Assembly: GCF_037975245.1 (NCBI RefSeq)
Contig: NC_092582.1
Location: 14,830,577 to 14,894,576, forward strand
From: Apostichopus japonicus
Lineage: Eukaryota > Echinodermata > Holothuroidea > Aspidochirotida > Stichopodidae
Direction of reading: 5' to 3'
Length of the DNA: 64,000 nucleotides
The notes beneath the pieces are model-generated. The model saw only the letters and a program-made list of their open reading frames with translations, searched no databases and was not told the DNA's origin. Below, piece after piece: positions 13,446 to 26,400 of this stretch (positions are counted from its first letter, which is position 1; each line of letters begins with the position of its first letter). Made by a program: the position numbers and the translations under genes.

Positions 13446-16400
13446 ACTTACAATTAATGAAGATTCAATGTTAAGTGCACGGTATGCTTGCAATCGCATC
13501 CTGCAATGTATACACATTATGCTATACTGCACTATAGGCATATACTGATTCATACATATACGACTATACGTACTAGATAATATCTGAGCTATATATAGAT
13601 TAGGGGGGAAATCCAAATTCCGTCATGCTATTGCCTTAGTTCACACCGGACTGTAATCGTACAAATATTAACACATGATTCAGGCTAGGTCATGCATCAA
13701 TGATTTTATTCGAACGTTTCTATTCAAAATTTTAGTTTGCACAACTTTATAGATGTACAGTTATACTGTATGTAGGGTACTTAGGATATATCACAAGAAC
13801 TTGCTCCAGTAAAGAATAAGCCTTAAAGCAAACTTTTCAACAATTTACACAATCTGGCAACCGTTTAGGCCTATGTGTTACGCACAGACTTACACCCACC
13901 TAAGTAGTAGTAAAGAAGTTTAACCCCTGATCGACCTCGCGAGAGGTCCTGCGGGGATAAGATTTGTTATCAAGGAAAAGACAACGTATTTTTTTTGTGG
14001 ATCAGTTGTCAGTGCATAATACATTGAATTTAAACACTGTCTGTTACAGTGAAAGTCATACACACAGCATTTCCGTACGGAGAACAAAAAACAACCACAC
14101 ATCTATAAGACAGATCTAATTGTCATGACCAACTTTCACAAACTGCTACGACAAACTCTCATTTCATTTGGGAGATATCACAGATTTAGTGTTTCTTCAC
14201 AGCATCATCGGAACACATGTGTTTCAGTTTATATTTGTCTTTGTTTATTACAAGGTTTCTTATCTGTAATGGAACATTTTTGCAAATATTGGACCTCAGT
14301 CTTTATATGACCTAATGTTGGCATCGGATTTCAGGCATCAACATTGTAGTCTCATTCTACCTTGAAAGCACGAACAGAAAACAAAGAGAAATTAAAAGGA
14401 TTCAGGTCCTATAGTGACGAACTCACAGATTTTCAAAATTACTGCTCCCAGATACCACTATAAGATATCTCCCAAACGAAAAATGACAGTGTGTACAGGC
14501 TGTCTAAGGGTACTGTAAGTTCACAACGATCTCTGTAATTGTAAGCCAAAGATGATGGTTGTCTTTGTGTCCCCTTTTAAAGGAACTCTAAACAGAAGCA
14601 AAAGGTAGTGTCGCTTGAAGGAGCCAACTTTGAGTGAAGAATGCCTTCAGGTTAAAGGAGTGCCTATAAAAGTCTTTTGAAGCTTTTGAAGTTCTTGACT
14701 ATTTCATCATATCTAGCGATATTAGTATCACCTTATATAAATAGTCCATACAAAAGGAATGATGATTTTCGGCATAATTTGTGATTGAAGCAAGGCTGTG
14801 ATATGGCACTGTTGACCTACTCACCGCTTTCTTTCTACTGTCACAAACAAGATTCGTTGATCAGAATGAACGAAAATTTCGCTTTGGTAAGTTTGAACGA
14901 TGATCTAGTACGTTTAAACTACCGTTATGTAAAATCCTTCCCATGTAAGCGGTCAGTCCCCAAACGAGCAAGTTAATGAGCTCAGAGAGCAGTTTTCTTG
15001 TAGCCCCGCCCATAGGCGTACGAGGCGGGGGGGGGGGCAGGGGGCAGACTGCCCCCAAAATTTCTAGAGGACAAGATATTCGGGCATAAGTCCTGAAAAA
15101 TTCGGGCAGCCTAAGAGGAGAAAAAAATATATATATAAATATGTAGTAGCTTGCCCGAATCTTTTTCATATTTTTGCCCGAAAATTCCGTGGAGAGTGTT
15201 CTGTGTTATTTTTTTTGTGACATTAATATTAATATAGGCCTAATGATTTTCTTTATTTAGCATCATGATGCCCAAATATTTCCGTGTGACACCACCGTAA
15301 GCGCAGCTCATCTGGGCTACCACGCTTTTTGCACTATCGCCCAAAATTATTAACAGGGAACGCCGCTCACAATCGTGGTGACAAGCATGCATGGAGATTA
15401 GCAGTCCTCTGAAGTGAAAAAACCGCAGTAAATATTTTTTTTTTCTAACTAGTCAACTGTATACCTGGACATCCCAGACATGAGTGTAGGCCCCTATATA
15501 AGAAACATTTTCTTTTTCATGGATGGTGGGGGGGGGGGGGGAGTGCCTACAAGCCTAAAAGTACAGGTTTATCATATTCTTTGTTATTTTTTATACTTTT
15601 TTGTGAGACAAATTGCAGTCTCACCCGACACAGCGAAATTTTCCCGCCTACGTGTCGTTGAACAATGTATGTTTTTTCTGGGGGTAGCTGAGTACTGTGT
15701 TAAAATAATAAATACCGTAACTAAATAGGAGTTAAAAAATATACTGTCCTAGTTTTCCCCCGTCAAAGTGATGTTACCATTTTTTCTTCTTCTAATTTAC
15801 CAAAATTTTGGGGAAGTGTAAATTTCAAAACGTGAGATTATAAAATAAAGAATGTTTAGATGCAACTTGCAAGGCCTCAGAAGTGCCATTTCCGGCAATC
15901 TGAGAGGCATATTTTGCCAAAAAAAATACTTGTGCGTTACGCGCCAACCGACGGTGGCGCTCCGCTTAGATAGTGTCACGGGAAATTTCGGGCACAAAAA
16001 TTTCTGCCCCCCAAACCGAAATGGTCCCGTACGCCTATGGCCCCGCCCCTGAAATTTGGTCAGACGTATGAAATTTCTCGAAACTGCTTGAGACCTACCC
16101 CTCTGGTTTAAAAGTGTGAATAATGCCCCAAAAAACGTTATTTTTTTGCCACCATAACGCGGTAAGTTTAATCCCAATACATTTATATTTCGTAATAAAG
16201 CAGCAAAAATATATATTTTTGGGGTTAACTTTCTGATAAACCTCCAAAGTTGGCGCCTTTTTTCATGGCTCCAAAAACGTGCCGTTAAATTCGCCGTGAA
16301 CTTGACTTCATTACAAGAGAAAAATGCACATTTTTAGGAAAATTGGCTAGATTCGACTATGCTCTTTTCATTAATACTAAATTTGCGATTGGAAATGCAC

Positions 16401-16795
16401 TAGTCTTGTAAATAATTAATACGGCAAAACACAGCGTTATACAGATGTTAGGACTTTGTATTGGCTCTGCGTGTATATGGTGTACATTGCTTTAGTCGTT
16501 GAAACGCCCATGTCAAACTATTGTGTACACACCTCTTACTTTATAGTCATTATATTACTATAGCCCTGAAATATAGGTGCAGAAAATGCTCATCTTCTTT
16601 CAACTCATGATACAAGCTCCGGAAGATGAGTGTAGCCTAGGAAAATATTACCCACACCAACCACGGCAAAATACAACCCTTTTTCCGTGGTAAACTGTGG
16701 TACAATACCACAATTTGACTGGGGTATTTTGGTCCTATTTGGATGCGGTTTACCAGAGTTTTACCATAGTACCATACCACAATTTACCATGGCAT
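13446..16795. repeat. Tandem segmental duplication, unit C (partial, no RING gene)
   Basis: Third copy, matching A from its start to about A 2205, then breaking off at about 16793 in the TTTACCATGG-type repeat. It therefore lacks the half of the unit that would carry the RING gene. It is interrupted by a 1029-bp hAT-like insertion at 15011-16039. Where B is deleted, C and A still agree, so C is not a simple copy of B. Confidence 0.8.
15011..16039. mobile_element. Non-autonomous hAT-like DNA transposon
   Basis: The insert begins CATAGGCGTACG and ends CGTACGCCTATG, a 12-bp terminal inverted repeat. It is flanked on both sides by the 8-bp direct repeat gccccgcc (15003-15010 and 16040-16047). 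The paralogous empty site is visible in unit A at about 1552-1558 with a single copy. An 8-bp duplication is typical of hAT elements. The interior has G-runs, a GGGGGCAGACTGCCCCC palindrome near 15041 and, close to the right end, a conserved core (15930-15975) shared with other elements in the window. No transposase is present. Confidence 0.8.
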
Positions 16796-18100
16796 GAAGG
16801 GGCACTGGCAGGGCTCTGACTCTTTGCAGTGGCAGGGCTTGTACTTGAAAGAGCACCAGCATGGGTCCATCTTCATGAGAGTCTCTAAATGAAATTATTG
16901 CTGGTGATAAATGCAAACCAGTGTTGAGTGTCTGATTTCAGCGAGTAGTACTAAAAGTAAGCGATTGTAACGATTAGGCTTTGCTTGCATGTATTGTTAT
17001 GTGTGGATACTGGATCATGTACCCAAATCGATTGGCAGTATTTCATGATCTCCATGCGTCCTTATGACACTATCCCCACAGAAAAGTCATTTCGCGCAAT
17101 ACGTACCAACGTACGCGTGGAACGGGACAGTCACCACTTTACTTGTAACCTGTATTCGTGTGCGTATATATTAGCCGTGAACTTGACTTCGTTTCAGGAT
17201 GATTTGAAGAGAAATGGATATTAATTTGTGGAAAAGGAGTTTTTTCAGCGAAAATACCCGTTTTCAATATTGGAAATGATGATATTCATGCAACAAAAAA
17301 AAAAAAAACATTTACTAAAACTATTATAACTGAATGTGGTTAATTCAGTTACGTTCGGAAATTATGGCCGAAATTCCCTTTCCACTTCCTTTTTGTGACT
17401 TTTCTAAATAATGATTGGATTAAACACCTTTCCTTCATCAAATTCAACTATTATCAGACATATACATTGGTTAATGACTGAGAAATTGACTTTTGAAATT
17501 GACAAGTTTTACCTAATTAAATATTAATAAGGAGTGACGTCAAGAAACCCCGTGCATATTCTATAAGAAAAGAAAGCACTTTTCGCATCGCTTGTGACTG
17601 ACTGTGTAGCCGCTTCACACCACATTGCCTGTTGCCTTATCGTTAAGGTAACTCTACTCTGGAGCAAACATATAGGTTCATATTTCATTGAAACATTTCA
17701 TGGTGTCTGGCATATGAAGTCTCATACCAGAAGTGTTAGAAATACATAGATATACCCAGTTGGTTGAGTCTACAAACAGACCTTCTCTTAGATTACAGAT
17801 ATGCCAAATACTTTTGACTTTGACCTAGAAACAAATCGTTTCGTTTTGTTACATTCCTTCCATAGTAATATCAACACCGTACTTATTTGCTATGAAACAG
17901 TTAAGATGTCGAACTGTTGTACGTTTCACTCATAACAAAATTGTTGCGAGACGCTACAAATTTTCAAGTTACCATAATAATAGCTAGGACTACTGTAGTA
18001 TGATGCTATTGTAGAATAGCGCCATCAATTAAGTAGATGGACACTCTCAAAATTGCGTCTTGAGTAGTCATTCAGAAAAAGGACAACAAAGTGTCAGAAA
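16796..18100. other. No gene recognised
   Basis: AT-rich sequence past the duplication. It starts with a stretch shared with unit B (9267-9313). A short open frame at 16985-17224 shows no recognisable domain. A poly(A) run lies near 17297. I see nothing else supportable. Confidence 0.4.
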
Positions 18101-18380
18101 ACGGAGCACTATAAAACCACCGCCACCTTTAAGCCTTCAAGGCAATCTATCAGATTTTTTTAAAAGAAGTAAGCAAAGGTTTCAGCTATATATGGCAGCT
18201 TCCGAGCTCAATAAGAAACCGCAAAAACATCAATGCGCTGTGCTACTTCACGTGCGTTCACTTTCACTGCAACAGAAAGCACTGCATTAGTTGGTGACGT
18301 AGGCTTATTACAAAAGCTTGAGGAATACTATATAAACAAAGACACAGTAGCGTAGCCAAGAAGGGTATGAATGTTTGTAT
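18100..18380 (+). pseudogene. Ty3/mdg4 (Gypsy)-type gag fragment
   Basis: The frame at 18060-18290 encodes a PPPPLSLQGNLSDFFKRSKQ segment followed by a QLYMAASELN segment and an AVLLHV segment. This is the recurrent N-terminal capsid pattern of animal LTR-retrotransposon Gag proteins. A second frame (about 18270-18358) continues with a LLQKLEEYY segment that belongs immediately downstream in the same family. The join requires a frameshift, and both frames then hit stops. No LTR, protease or reverse transcriptase was found nearby, so this is an isolated fossil. Confidence 0.65.
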
Positions 18381-18615
18381 TGATGATCATGCTCTTCATT
18401 CCGCAGCGGATTGTGGTCCTTTAACTGACAGTAAGAGAATTTATACAGCACCACCGCACAGCTAACCTACCCGTCCCAAACAGACAAACACATAGCCTAC
18501 ACCTTCCTGTCCCGATTTATGAACAACGAAAGTAAATAATATAATCATCATCACTGAAATTGATTAATTTGATTTTTCCTCTAAATATCTCATTTTCTTA
18601 AGCCTGTATACAGGC

Positions 18616-18645
18616 AAAATCATAAGGTTATAACCTTATGATTTT
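18616..18645. repeat. Perfect 30-bp palindrome
   Basis: The 15 bases aaaatcataaggtta are followed directly by their exact reverse complement, with no spacer. No flanking element was defined. Confidence 0.9.
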
Positions 18646-18649
18646 CCTA

Positions 18650-21120
18650 ATTCTAGACCAAAATCATGGACATTTTGACATTCAATGCTTGCGATTCTTT
18701 GTTAAAATTGTTGAAATAGGCCTACGTCCCTAGTTTAAATGAAACAGGTATTTTGGCTATAACTTACATAAAAAACGTTATTGTTAAATCTTATAGAACT
18801 ACGTTGTTAACTGTTATCGAATTCTGTTGAATCCGCCTTCAGATACATCGATGTATCAAATTGAGAGAAAAAAATCGGATATTCGAATTGTATCGTACGT
18901 ATTTTTACAGATGTATTATAACGATACTACTGCTAAATTATTGCATGATCATCAGCATCGTTCAACGATAATTTGATAAATTCTTTATAAGCAAAATTTG
19001 TTATCGAAAATTTATGGCATGATCAAATCATGTAAGCAGAAATTGTAATATAGAAGATTTATGGCATGTTTTGGCAGCAGGGGGAGGCTTAGTTATACCT
19101 GCAGCGCATTCCCCTTTCCCATATAGAATGATAATGGTGTTTGCATATAATAGTGAATGCTGAAAGTATAACCCATCGTTAGCAATGCATAGCTTTGTAT
19201 GTGTTCTCGCCTTGTTGGCTAAGATCATGTGTATAGTATATATTCCCTTTCCAAAGCACTCGGGATGCATATTTCACGTAATAACGTTTTGATCTCAGTC
19301 TTAGTCCTGATGCATCAGTTATACGTTACAACTTTCTGCGTATACGTATAAAGTTGTAACTATTACCTTTACGTTTTTACGTTTACTATTTACGATGACA
19401 GGCGGGACCATAGTTGAAGTGTGGCTTACGTTAGCATGCTGCAAAAGTATTTTTTTTTTTTTTTTGACATTGACATCATTTATTTCCATCATCAATTAAA
19501 TACAAGAATGTTGAGCGTAACATTTATAAGCTCACAGAAAGCACAATACAATATAGAGACAACATTCGTTGAATGGATATATATGTAGATAAATCAAGAT
19601 TTAATGGAAATGGAGAAAAAAAATTATCTATACGCAGCTCTTTCTTCTGTTTCGTTGCAGAAATAAACAGTGATGGCAGAAAGATCAGATTACTCTATTT
19701 TTTGGAACAACAGTATCTCATTATTGTGTATATACTAACTATAATTCAATTTCAGGCACTAAAAGGGGTATTTGCAAATTCTGGAACGTCTGATAGGCCT
19801 ATACCTCATCGGTTGCATGAATTTCCTTCTCACTGTCGTCAGGAATATCATCGAGTCCATATATGAAACAGAATCCACAGTTTATATGGCGGTGACGTCA
19901 GATAAACTGTTTGTACCTCTTTGACATGATATCCTTCATGTTTCGTAGACTATATCTGGAGGCACAGATAAACGGAGAATCGAGTCTAACCAATAAAAAA
20001 AAAATGAAGAAGAATATTTCATGCGTTCGTAATTCATTTATTAGCAACTTTGACGTATAGTACTTTTTAAAGAAAAGTCAGCTGCCAGGAAAGAACCTGG
20101 GCACGAAAAACCCAACAACCGAACGAACAGATACAACACATGATCGTAGCCAATAGGCCGAGAAGCTTGGACGTGAAGTGTCAATCCTGTACAAGTCAAT
20201 GCTGAATGATTAAACATATAGTATAACCAATATTCGTTCATGTAATCCAGTAACCGTAATAAGAATAGAGAAAAACAGGGTAAGTTATAAGTTATGATGA
20301 TTAAAGAGGTTTCGTTGGTCATAGTGATACACAACACGGTTGGCTAGGTAGTGGTCGTTTAAAGGGCTAGTGGCATTTTGGTCCAACATTCAGTCAATTA
20401 AACTGATCAAATAGCAGATTCTTCCAGAGAATACCCGAGACTATTTACAAACGACTTTTACATGTTTAGATCCAAGTCACCATCACCAAACAAATAACCC
20501 ATGCAGCATACGCTCCCGACAAAAGTTTCAACTCGACGTTCCCTTCATGGCTGCCACCAACTTATTGGATGTCAGTTATTCTGTAATTGTTGAAAATAGA
20601 TATTAAAAAAGAAAATTAAACCAAACATATTTCGAATTAAGTATACCAAAACGAAAGTTGCACTTCACAATGACAAATATTTCCACAGTAGTCCTACATG
20701 TGTTTACTCTGAACATTTCATAGCTTCAAGCTAAAATATTCATCATCTAAAACCAGGGAGGTGCATGTTGGAGATGGAGAAACAACGCTGTCTCCATAAC
20801 AACCCCCTATTGCCCCACCACCACCTACCCTCAGTATAGGTATACTTGAAAGTTAGTTAATGATTTAAAAGTCGTTGATTGACTGGTGTATTCATTGGGC
20901 CCCTTGAAACTAAGTATGAAAACTTTCCCCACTTAAGTAATGATAAATGTTTTGACAGAAAATTTTGACATTTTCAGGTTTAGAAAATGCTGAGACAATG
21001 ACACGGTATAAACAATACTTTGATGAGATGTGCTGAGCAGACAAGTTTTACACTTAATATTATAGACGCTGACGTTGGGCCATTTGACATTAAAGACATG
21101 TGGAGGTATAGCCAATATAC
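18650..21120. other. No gene recognised; hairpin and poly(T) tract
   Basis: AT-rich. An inverted repeat, gttacaacttt with aaagttgtaac around a short loop, lies at about 19324-19360. A poly(T) run near 19449 could be the tail of a minus-strand retroposon. Open frames at 19028-19270, 19573-19866 and 20041-20337 lack recognisable domains or splice context. Confidence 0.4.
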
Positions 21121-21129
21121 ATACCAGAT

Positions 21130-21434
21130 TCAGTTGGAACTGCAGACTATTCCGACGTCTTCATGGTGACCACAGTTGTGGGGAACCGCGCTCCTGGGGC
21201 AGTCGTGTAAAGTTGCCTCAGTGCCAATACATTGTACATTATCGAACCAAATCTTCCCGGTACCGATCGGGAATGAATGGCTATCAGCCGTCACCACAGA
21301 TGAATATCCCAATTGTTTACAGACTACCAGCGCATCTGTCTCATCCCAGTGGTCGTCACATACCGTACCCCATCGTCTGTTGTGGAAGACTTCGATACGT
21401 CCTTCATTTTTCGACGAACCACCGACTAGTCGAA
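21130..21434 (-). CDS. SRCR gene exon 3 (second SRCR domain, stop)
   Basis: Encodes RLVGGSSKNEGRIEVF through DVGIVC and stops five codons into the tail (CSSN, TGA). It is a whole SRCR domain in a single terminal exon. Confidence 0.85.
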
Positions 21435-23246
21435 CTGAGAGGTTTAATATATAGAGATTCAATACAAATTATATATACCATTTCTCGTCATTGCAAAACA
21501 TTTATAGACTCGATGTACCTGTTGGGCTGACGAAATTCGGAGAACAAACTTCCGAAGTATAGATTTAATGTTTCTTATCCTAAATGCACTTTGACAAGGT
21601 GCACGGGTTTATTGGAGAAATGCAATCGAAATAAAGACATTTATTTTCTGTTGCCCTTATGGCGCGACGAACGGTTTACCGTAAAAATCACTGCGACCCT
21701 CCATGTCAGCGTGTTCATAACACAAATGTGAACCAAATAATCTACACATGCGGCCTGATCAAGAGTTTAACGCAGTCCTATAGTCGTATCGTTTTTTGTT
21801 TTGTTTTTGTTTTGTTTTGTTTTTGTACCCAATTCCACGGAGGAAACGTCTTAAAGCACATGTTTATTCATTGCAATGGAAGGAAATGACACTATACGTA
21901 TAGTACTTACGGGTTTGTTGAGAGCAAGCGACTCCAATATCCTCAAAATGACCACAGTTAGTTTCACCTACTGGTCTCTTGGGACACTCTCTGAGACTTG
22001 ACTCACTGCCAGTACATTCTACATCATCGTACCAAATGTCCTCGGAGGCGCTCGTGACGTGTGTATGTGAAGGGAAAACGGTCTCATAGGATTGAAATCC
22101 CAGTTCTTTACAGACGACAAACGCATTGTTGTAACCCCATAAGTCGTCACAAACAGTACCCCATTCTCCATTTTCAAAAACTTCAAGAAGCCCGTCAGAA
22201 GAGGAACCACCGACGAGTCGAACTATAAACAGAACAACAGAGAAATTAAGGACAGTAAGATTGATATCGGTTTCCGTTGTGTTGTTATAATGTATTAAAA
22301 AAACACATCTTGTCAGAAATGAACGATATGTTTCAATAATTGTAACACGATAGCAAGTTTTGCGACAACATTAATATTTGGACTAAGTAATTGGTAATTG
22401 TTTGCCTGTAGGAATTACAGTACGACAAATAATTTTAATGATTTGTGTTATTTATTACCGATGGAAACATGGATAGATATTGCTTCATTTTAGTTTTGGT
22501 CAAATATATTCATGACTCGAGATATGTTGTTGTCTTTGATCTAGCTAACAGTAACGTTTGAGGGCATGTACTCATTGAGCACGGATCGTCATTAGATTTT
22601 CACATTGTTCCAGAAAAATTATCAGCATGTCAGTAAAAGCATCATTTAGCTAGTTAAACGTTAGCACTCAATATGTCAATATTATAACAGTAACATATTA
22701 TATATCAATAACATATATATTATCAGAAATAACATCAACATGGTACGACATTGATATAAACGATACACTTAAACAACGATAGGTCGGAAAAATAATATCA
22801 GCATATATCTCTCTCATTGTAAAAACATAATAATAATAATCTGTAGGAAGAAACATTTTTCTCTGAAGTAAAATAAAATCACGAACTTTTCATAAACTTC
22901 CCACGCCACTCAAGTTAAAACAAGAACTATAATTGTTACTTGTGAGATTGGGGTGATACCAAAATTGTCACCTTTAAACTGTCGAACGTTTTGTTGACAT
23001 GATGGTGGCACAGATTGGGGGTGAGGTGGGGATGGGGAGGGGGGGTGATCACGGTCATCTGAACGACCTTATAAAAAGATTAATGACCTGTTCATTTGCG
23101 TTATTGGGATCATACAACCTAACCGTGTACTTACCTGACTGACCTTTAGATCTACAGTACACCAGTGCAAAGATGACGGCAAAAAGACTCAATGATCCGC
23201 GAGCCATGATTCTCACTGCTATACGGAACTGTTTTGAAAAATTCAA
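21130..23246 (-). CDS. Small secreted protein with two SRCR domains (3 exons)
   Basis: Exons on the minus strand are 23246(or 23207)-23135, 22222-21911 and 21434-21130. Donors are GTAAGTAC at both junctions and acceptors end TTTATAG and CCTCTCAG. Both introns are phase 1, which is usual for SRCR modules, and the frame stays open to a TGA at 21130. Exon 1 encodes a hydrophobic signal peptide (MARGSLSLFAVIFALVYC, starting at 23207). Exons 2 and 3 each encode one complete SRCR domain beginning RLVGGSS. Each domain shows six cysteines (WGTVCDD, VVCK, the EC/QC pair, CP, NCGH, final C). Length is 229 residues from the inner ATG or 242 from the outer one. Secreted SRCR proteins are scavenger or pattern-recognition proteins, greatly expanded in echinoderms; an immune role is inferred. 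A longer isoform cannot be excluded. Confidence 0.85.
21911..22222 (-). CDS. SRCR gene exon 2 (first SRCR domain)
   Basis: 312 bases, phase 1 at both ends, encoding one whole SRCR domain of about 104 residues from RLVGGSSSDG to the cysteine of GVAC. Acceptor TTCTGTTTATAG, donor GTAAGTAC. Confidence 0.85.
23135..23246 (-). CDS. SRCR gene exon 1 (signal peptide)
   Basis: Two in-frame ATGs are possible, at 23246 and 23207. The inner one gives a standard short signal peptide directly; the outer adds 13 residues (MNFSKQFRIAVRI). The exon ends at a GTAAGTAC donor after GGTCAGTCAG, phase 1. Confidence 0.8.
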
Positions 23247-23432
23247 GGAATTTGGTTGTTAGGCACGGATTCGAATTTGAGTTTGACTCAAGGATTGTAA
23301 GTCGCCATGCTCAAAAACGCGATCTACACAGGCCTTTATTGGGTGGCCTTTACCCAAATATAGCCATGACTATGACAGAAACCTGTGCAAATGTCATATT
23401 GCTGTCATTACTTACATTTAAACATAGCCATT

Positions 23433-23444
23433 GCTTTATATAAA
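23433..23444 (-). promoter_or_regulatory. Candidate TATA box of the SRCR gene
   Basis: The minus strand reads GCTTTATATAAAGC about 190-230 bases upstream of the SRCR start codons. Position and sequence fit a core promoter with a short 5' UTR, but there is no transcript evidence. Confidence 0.3.
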
Positions 23445-23449
23445 GCCAA

Positions 23450-26400
23450 AACCGACGAACATGACAATAAAAACGCTACAAACTTGTTTCTCGTATGGGC
23501 AAGACAGTCCTTCTTGCCTGACTCAACCCGTAGGCATATATATGAAGGGGCGGGAGAGGGGTAAGCTGGTGATATATATGATGACCATGGGGGTCATCCA
23601 CTGCATCCCGGGCCCGGGGCCAATTGGACTCCCGGGAAAATATAAGATAGGACAAATTAATGTGGTCTTATTTTCATAACACAAAAATTCAAAAAATAAA
23701 AATTGGAGCCAGGACATGTTTGTTCTCTGTCCGCCCGGAATCATAAACGCCCACTGGGAATTGGACCGTATGCTTCTCCTGTAATCTGTGAAGTTCCGAA
23801 ATCATTTGGCTGAATCACTTAAATTAGCAAGAATAGTATGTATCAGACAATCCAAATGATCAACTGTAAGTTTTAAAATATCATCTTGGAGAATCTACAA
23901 ATAATACGCAGAAATAGCTTATAAATAACAAATTTGTTTTGAAAAGTGTCCAAACGCCAACGGTTTGCTGCGCCCCCCCCCTCGCCTCCCCCACGCCCAC
24001 ATATATACAATAGGTTTTTACAATTTCCTATGTGCCTGCACGGTCATGACCATTTTCCTGCGGAAGTAATACAGATCAATGTCTCCTGCCAAGTAAGAAC
24101 CAATCAGTATACGTCGTGTTTACCAGCCGATTTCAGTCAAATAACATATCATTTGGCAGAAACACTTATTTCAGGAAAAGCATGAAGAAAGGTTCAGTAT
24201 TGCGTATAACTTAAGTTATTAAAACCACGGTACTTTTACAGATACTTAATGTACTTGTTTGTGCGGGAATAAAGCAGCTAATATTCTGATTTTGTTACTG
24301 TTTCAGTGTCCGACACTAACATCCCATGAAAATATATGTCCACAGAGAGCTAGAGTCGGTGAATTCAAAAGAATGGCTTTGACCCTCGTTCCCACATCCC
24401 CCCTCCCACCCCAACCCTACCCCTAGGTCCAGTGAAATTGCAGAGTAATACTCCCCTTTCTAAAAAGTTAGTTTGCGGATTTTGTCACTTAAAACAACAA
24501 TAATCTGAATTGGTGATGCATGATGAATAAAGTGTTCCACCTGGTCATTATGCGGAGGTGCTTGTTATAGTGCCACATAAGCACTTAAATTGTTATTGGT
24601 CATTATGTGCCGATAACTTTGTATTCACGCATAATGACTTAGGTTTACATGATTTTGTTTCTGCATTTTTGTCGGTTTTGGCGTTCCATAGCTATGTCAC
24701 GAATACATTTGTAAATATAAAGAGAACGTTGCCTGCTCTCTTTCTCTTCTGTTCATTTTCGAAACTTTACTCTTTCCAGTCATTGCAGTTGGTCTGACAA
24801 AGAAAGACAGGCGTTACAGCCGGTGTCGAAATCGAGATATAAGGCTCTCCCCGCTACCACCCAACCCCTCAAAATGTTTCATGCACGTCCCTGGATCCAA
24901 TCTCTTTGTGTAATCCGATGATTATGTCATATAATATTTTCTTAATAAAAGATAAATGAATACGTGATGATACATTGCCAGCAAGTAATTCGATTACTCT
25001 CTCTCTCTCTCTTTATATATATATATATCTATTTATATATAAAAGAGAACTTGTAAAAGAATATACAATATATCCGGCCGTGACCTCTTAAATTCAATCT
25101 CTTGTGAAGAAGACTCTGTTGATGTCAGACTTTGTTGATGTCAAAGACCTGAGTTTCAGGTTCATCAGGCTCTGTCACTTTTACTGTGGGAAGGGGGGGG
25201 GGCGGCGAATAACCGCTTGTCTGTTCGACTTCTTCACATAAGGACATCAACAAAAATATCGCCGTGCGGTACGAAGTGGTACATATTCTCCATAACTAAA
25301 TGCCCATATAAACGTTTTATCTGTTAACAGAAAGGCTTTATTTTTGGAACTATTTTACTCACAACACTAAAAAAAAATCAGCCTAAGGAATTGTCCAATT
25401 CTGAGACGACAGGGTTATTCCAATGTTGAGATCTAATTATATCCCCCATATAGTGAAATGAATAATAGCTCATTCCATTTATTATATACTACAAACAAAG
25501 TACTCTTACAGCAAAATGTTTACCAGTATTTAGCCAAATTGGCATCTGCATGTTTCACATAGCTATGTTATGTGGGACTTTCTCAAGTTCTCGAAGTTGG
25601 TTGTGCAGAATCCGGACTCAGAGTGGGTCTCAGTTGCAGCAAAGGACTCGGATTCGGGACAGTCAGTGCTAGAGGACCCGAATAGGGGCCAATACGCCCA
25701 GGTGCAGCCTGTGCGGCTGCGCCGGAGGCACCTCCCCGAACGCGGATTTGTGAACAACCTCAAAAGTGTCTCATTCTATATGCTAGAAGTGGTGAAAAGT
25801 ACCCCTTTTCACTTTCTGTGTGATGAAAAAATATCTCTTCTTATTTAAAAAGTGATCTAATGTTGAGAAACGAAGAAAGTTGTTATTGGAAAATGTGTCT
25901 TTTCGTTTGAAAAAAAAAAAAATTGAAAAAAAGGTTTTGCTGTTTGCTTCCCCATTTCCCACTTGCCACATTTCCAAATATTCAACTATTAAAGTTATTA
26001 AATATCTTCAAAGTACCTTTTTGAAGACATGTATTTATGATGGTGTAAAACCAAAATAAAAACCATTTTTATATACAAAACGTCATTATTCGAAAATGTA
26101 ATTTTTATATTAATTGTCAGGAAGAAAATGGCGATTTACGGATGTCTACCATTTGGCAGTTTCATGGCTATATATATTATCAAATTTATTATTATCAGCT
26201 ATTATTTTTAAATTCTGACATGTTTTTGTTATTGTATCAAGTTAGTACTGACCTCTATATAAATATACTAAACTTGCAAAAAGGTCCTCTTCACTGAGAT
26301 TTGTAACCAAGACCGCGTGCAAACTGGGCAAGTTTTTTCGGATTCCTACCGTTGGGAAGATGGTGCATCTCGTCAAATTGGGAAATTTTCAAAAATACAT

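Noticed and set aside
25570-25848. 92-residue frame in a GC-richer island, open on both strands
   Set aside because: No domain, no splice sites and no upstream promoter evidence; more likely a repeat fragment.
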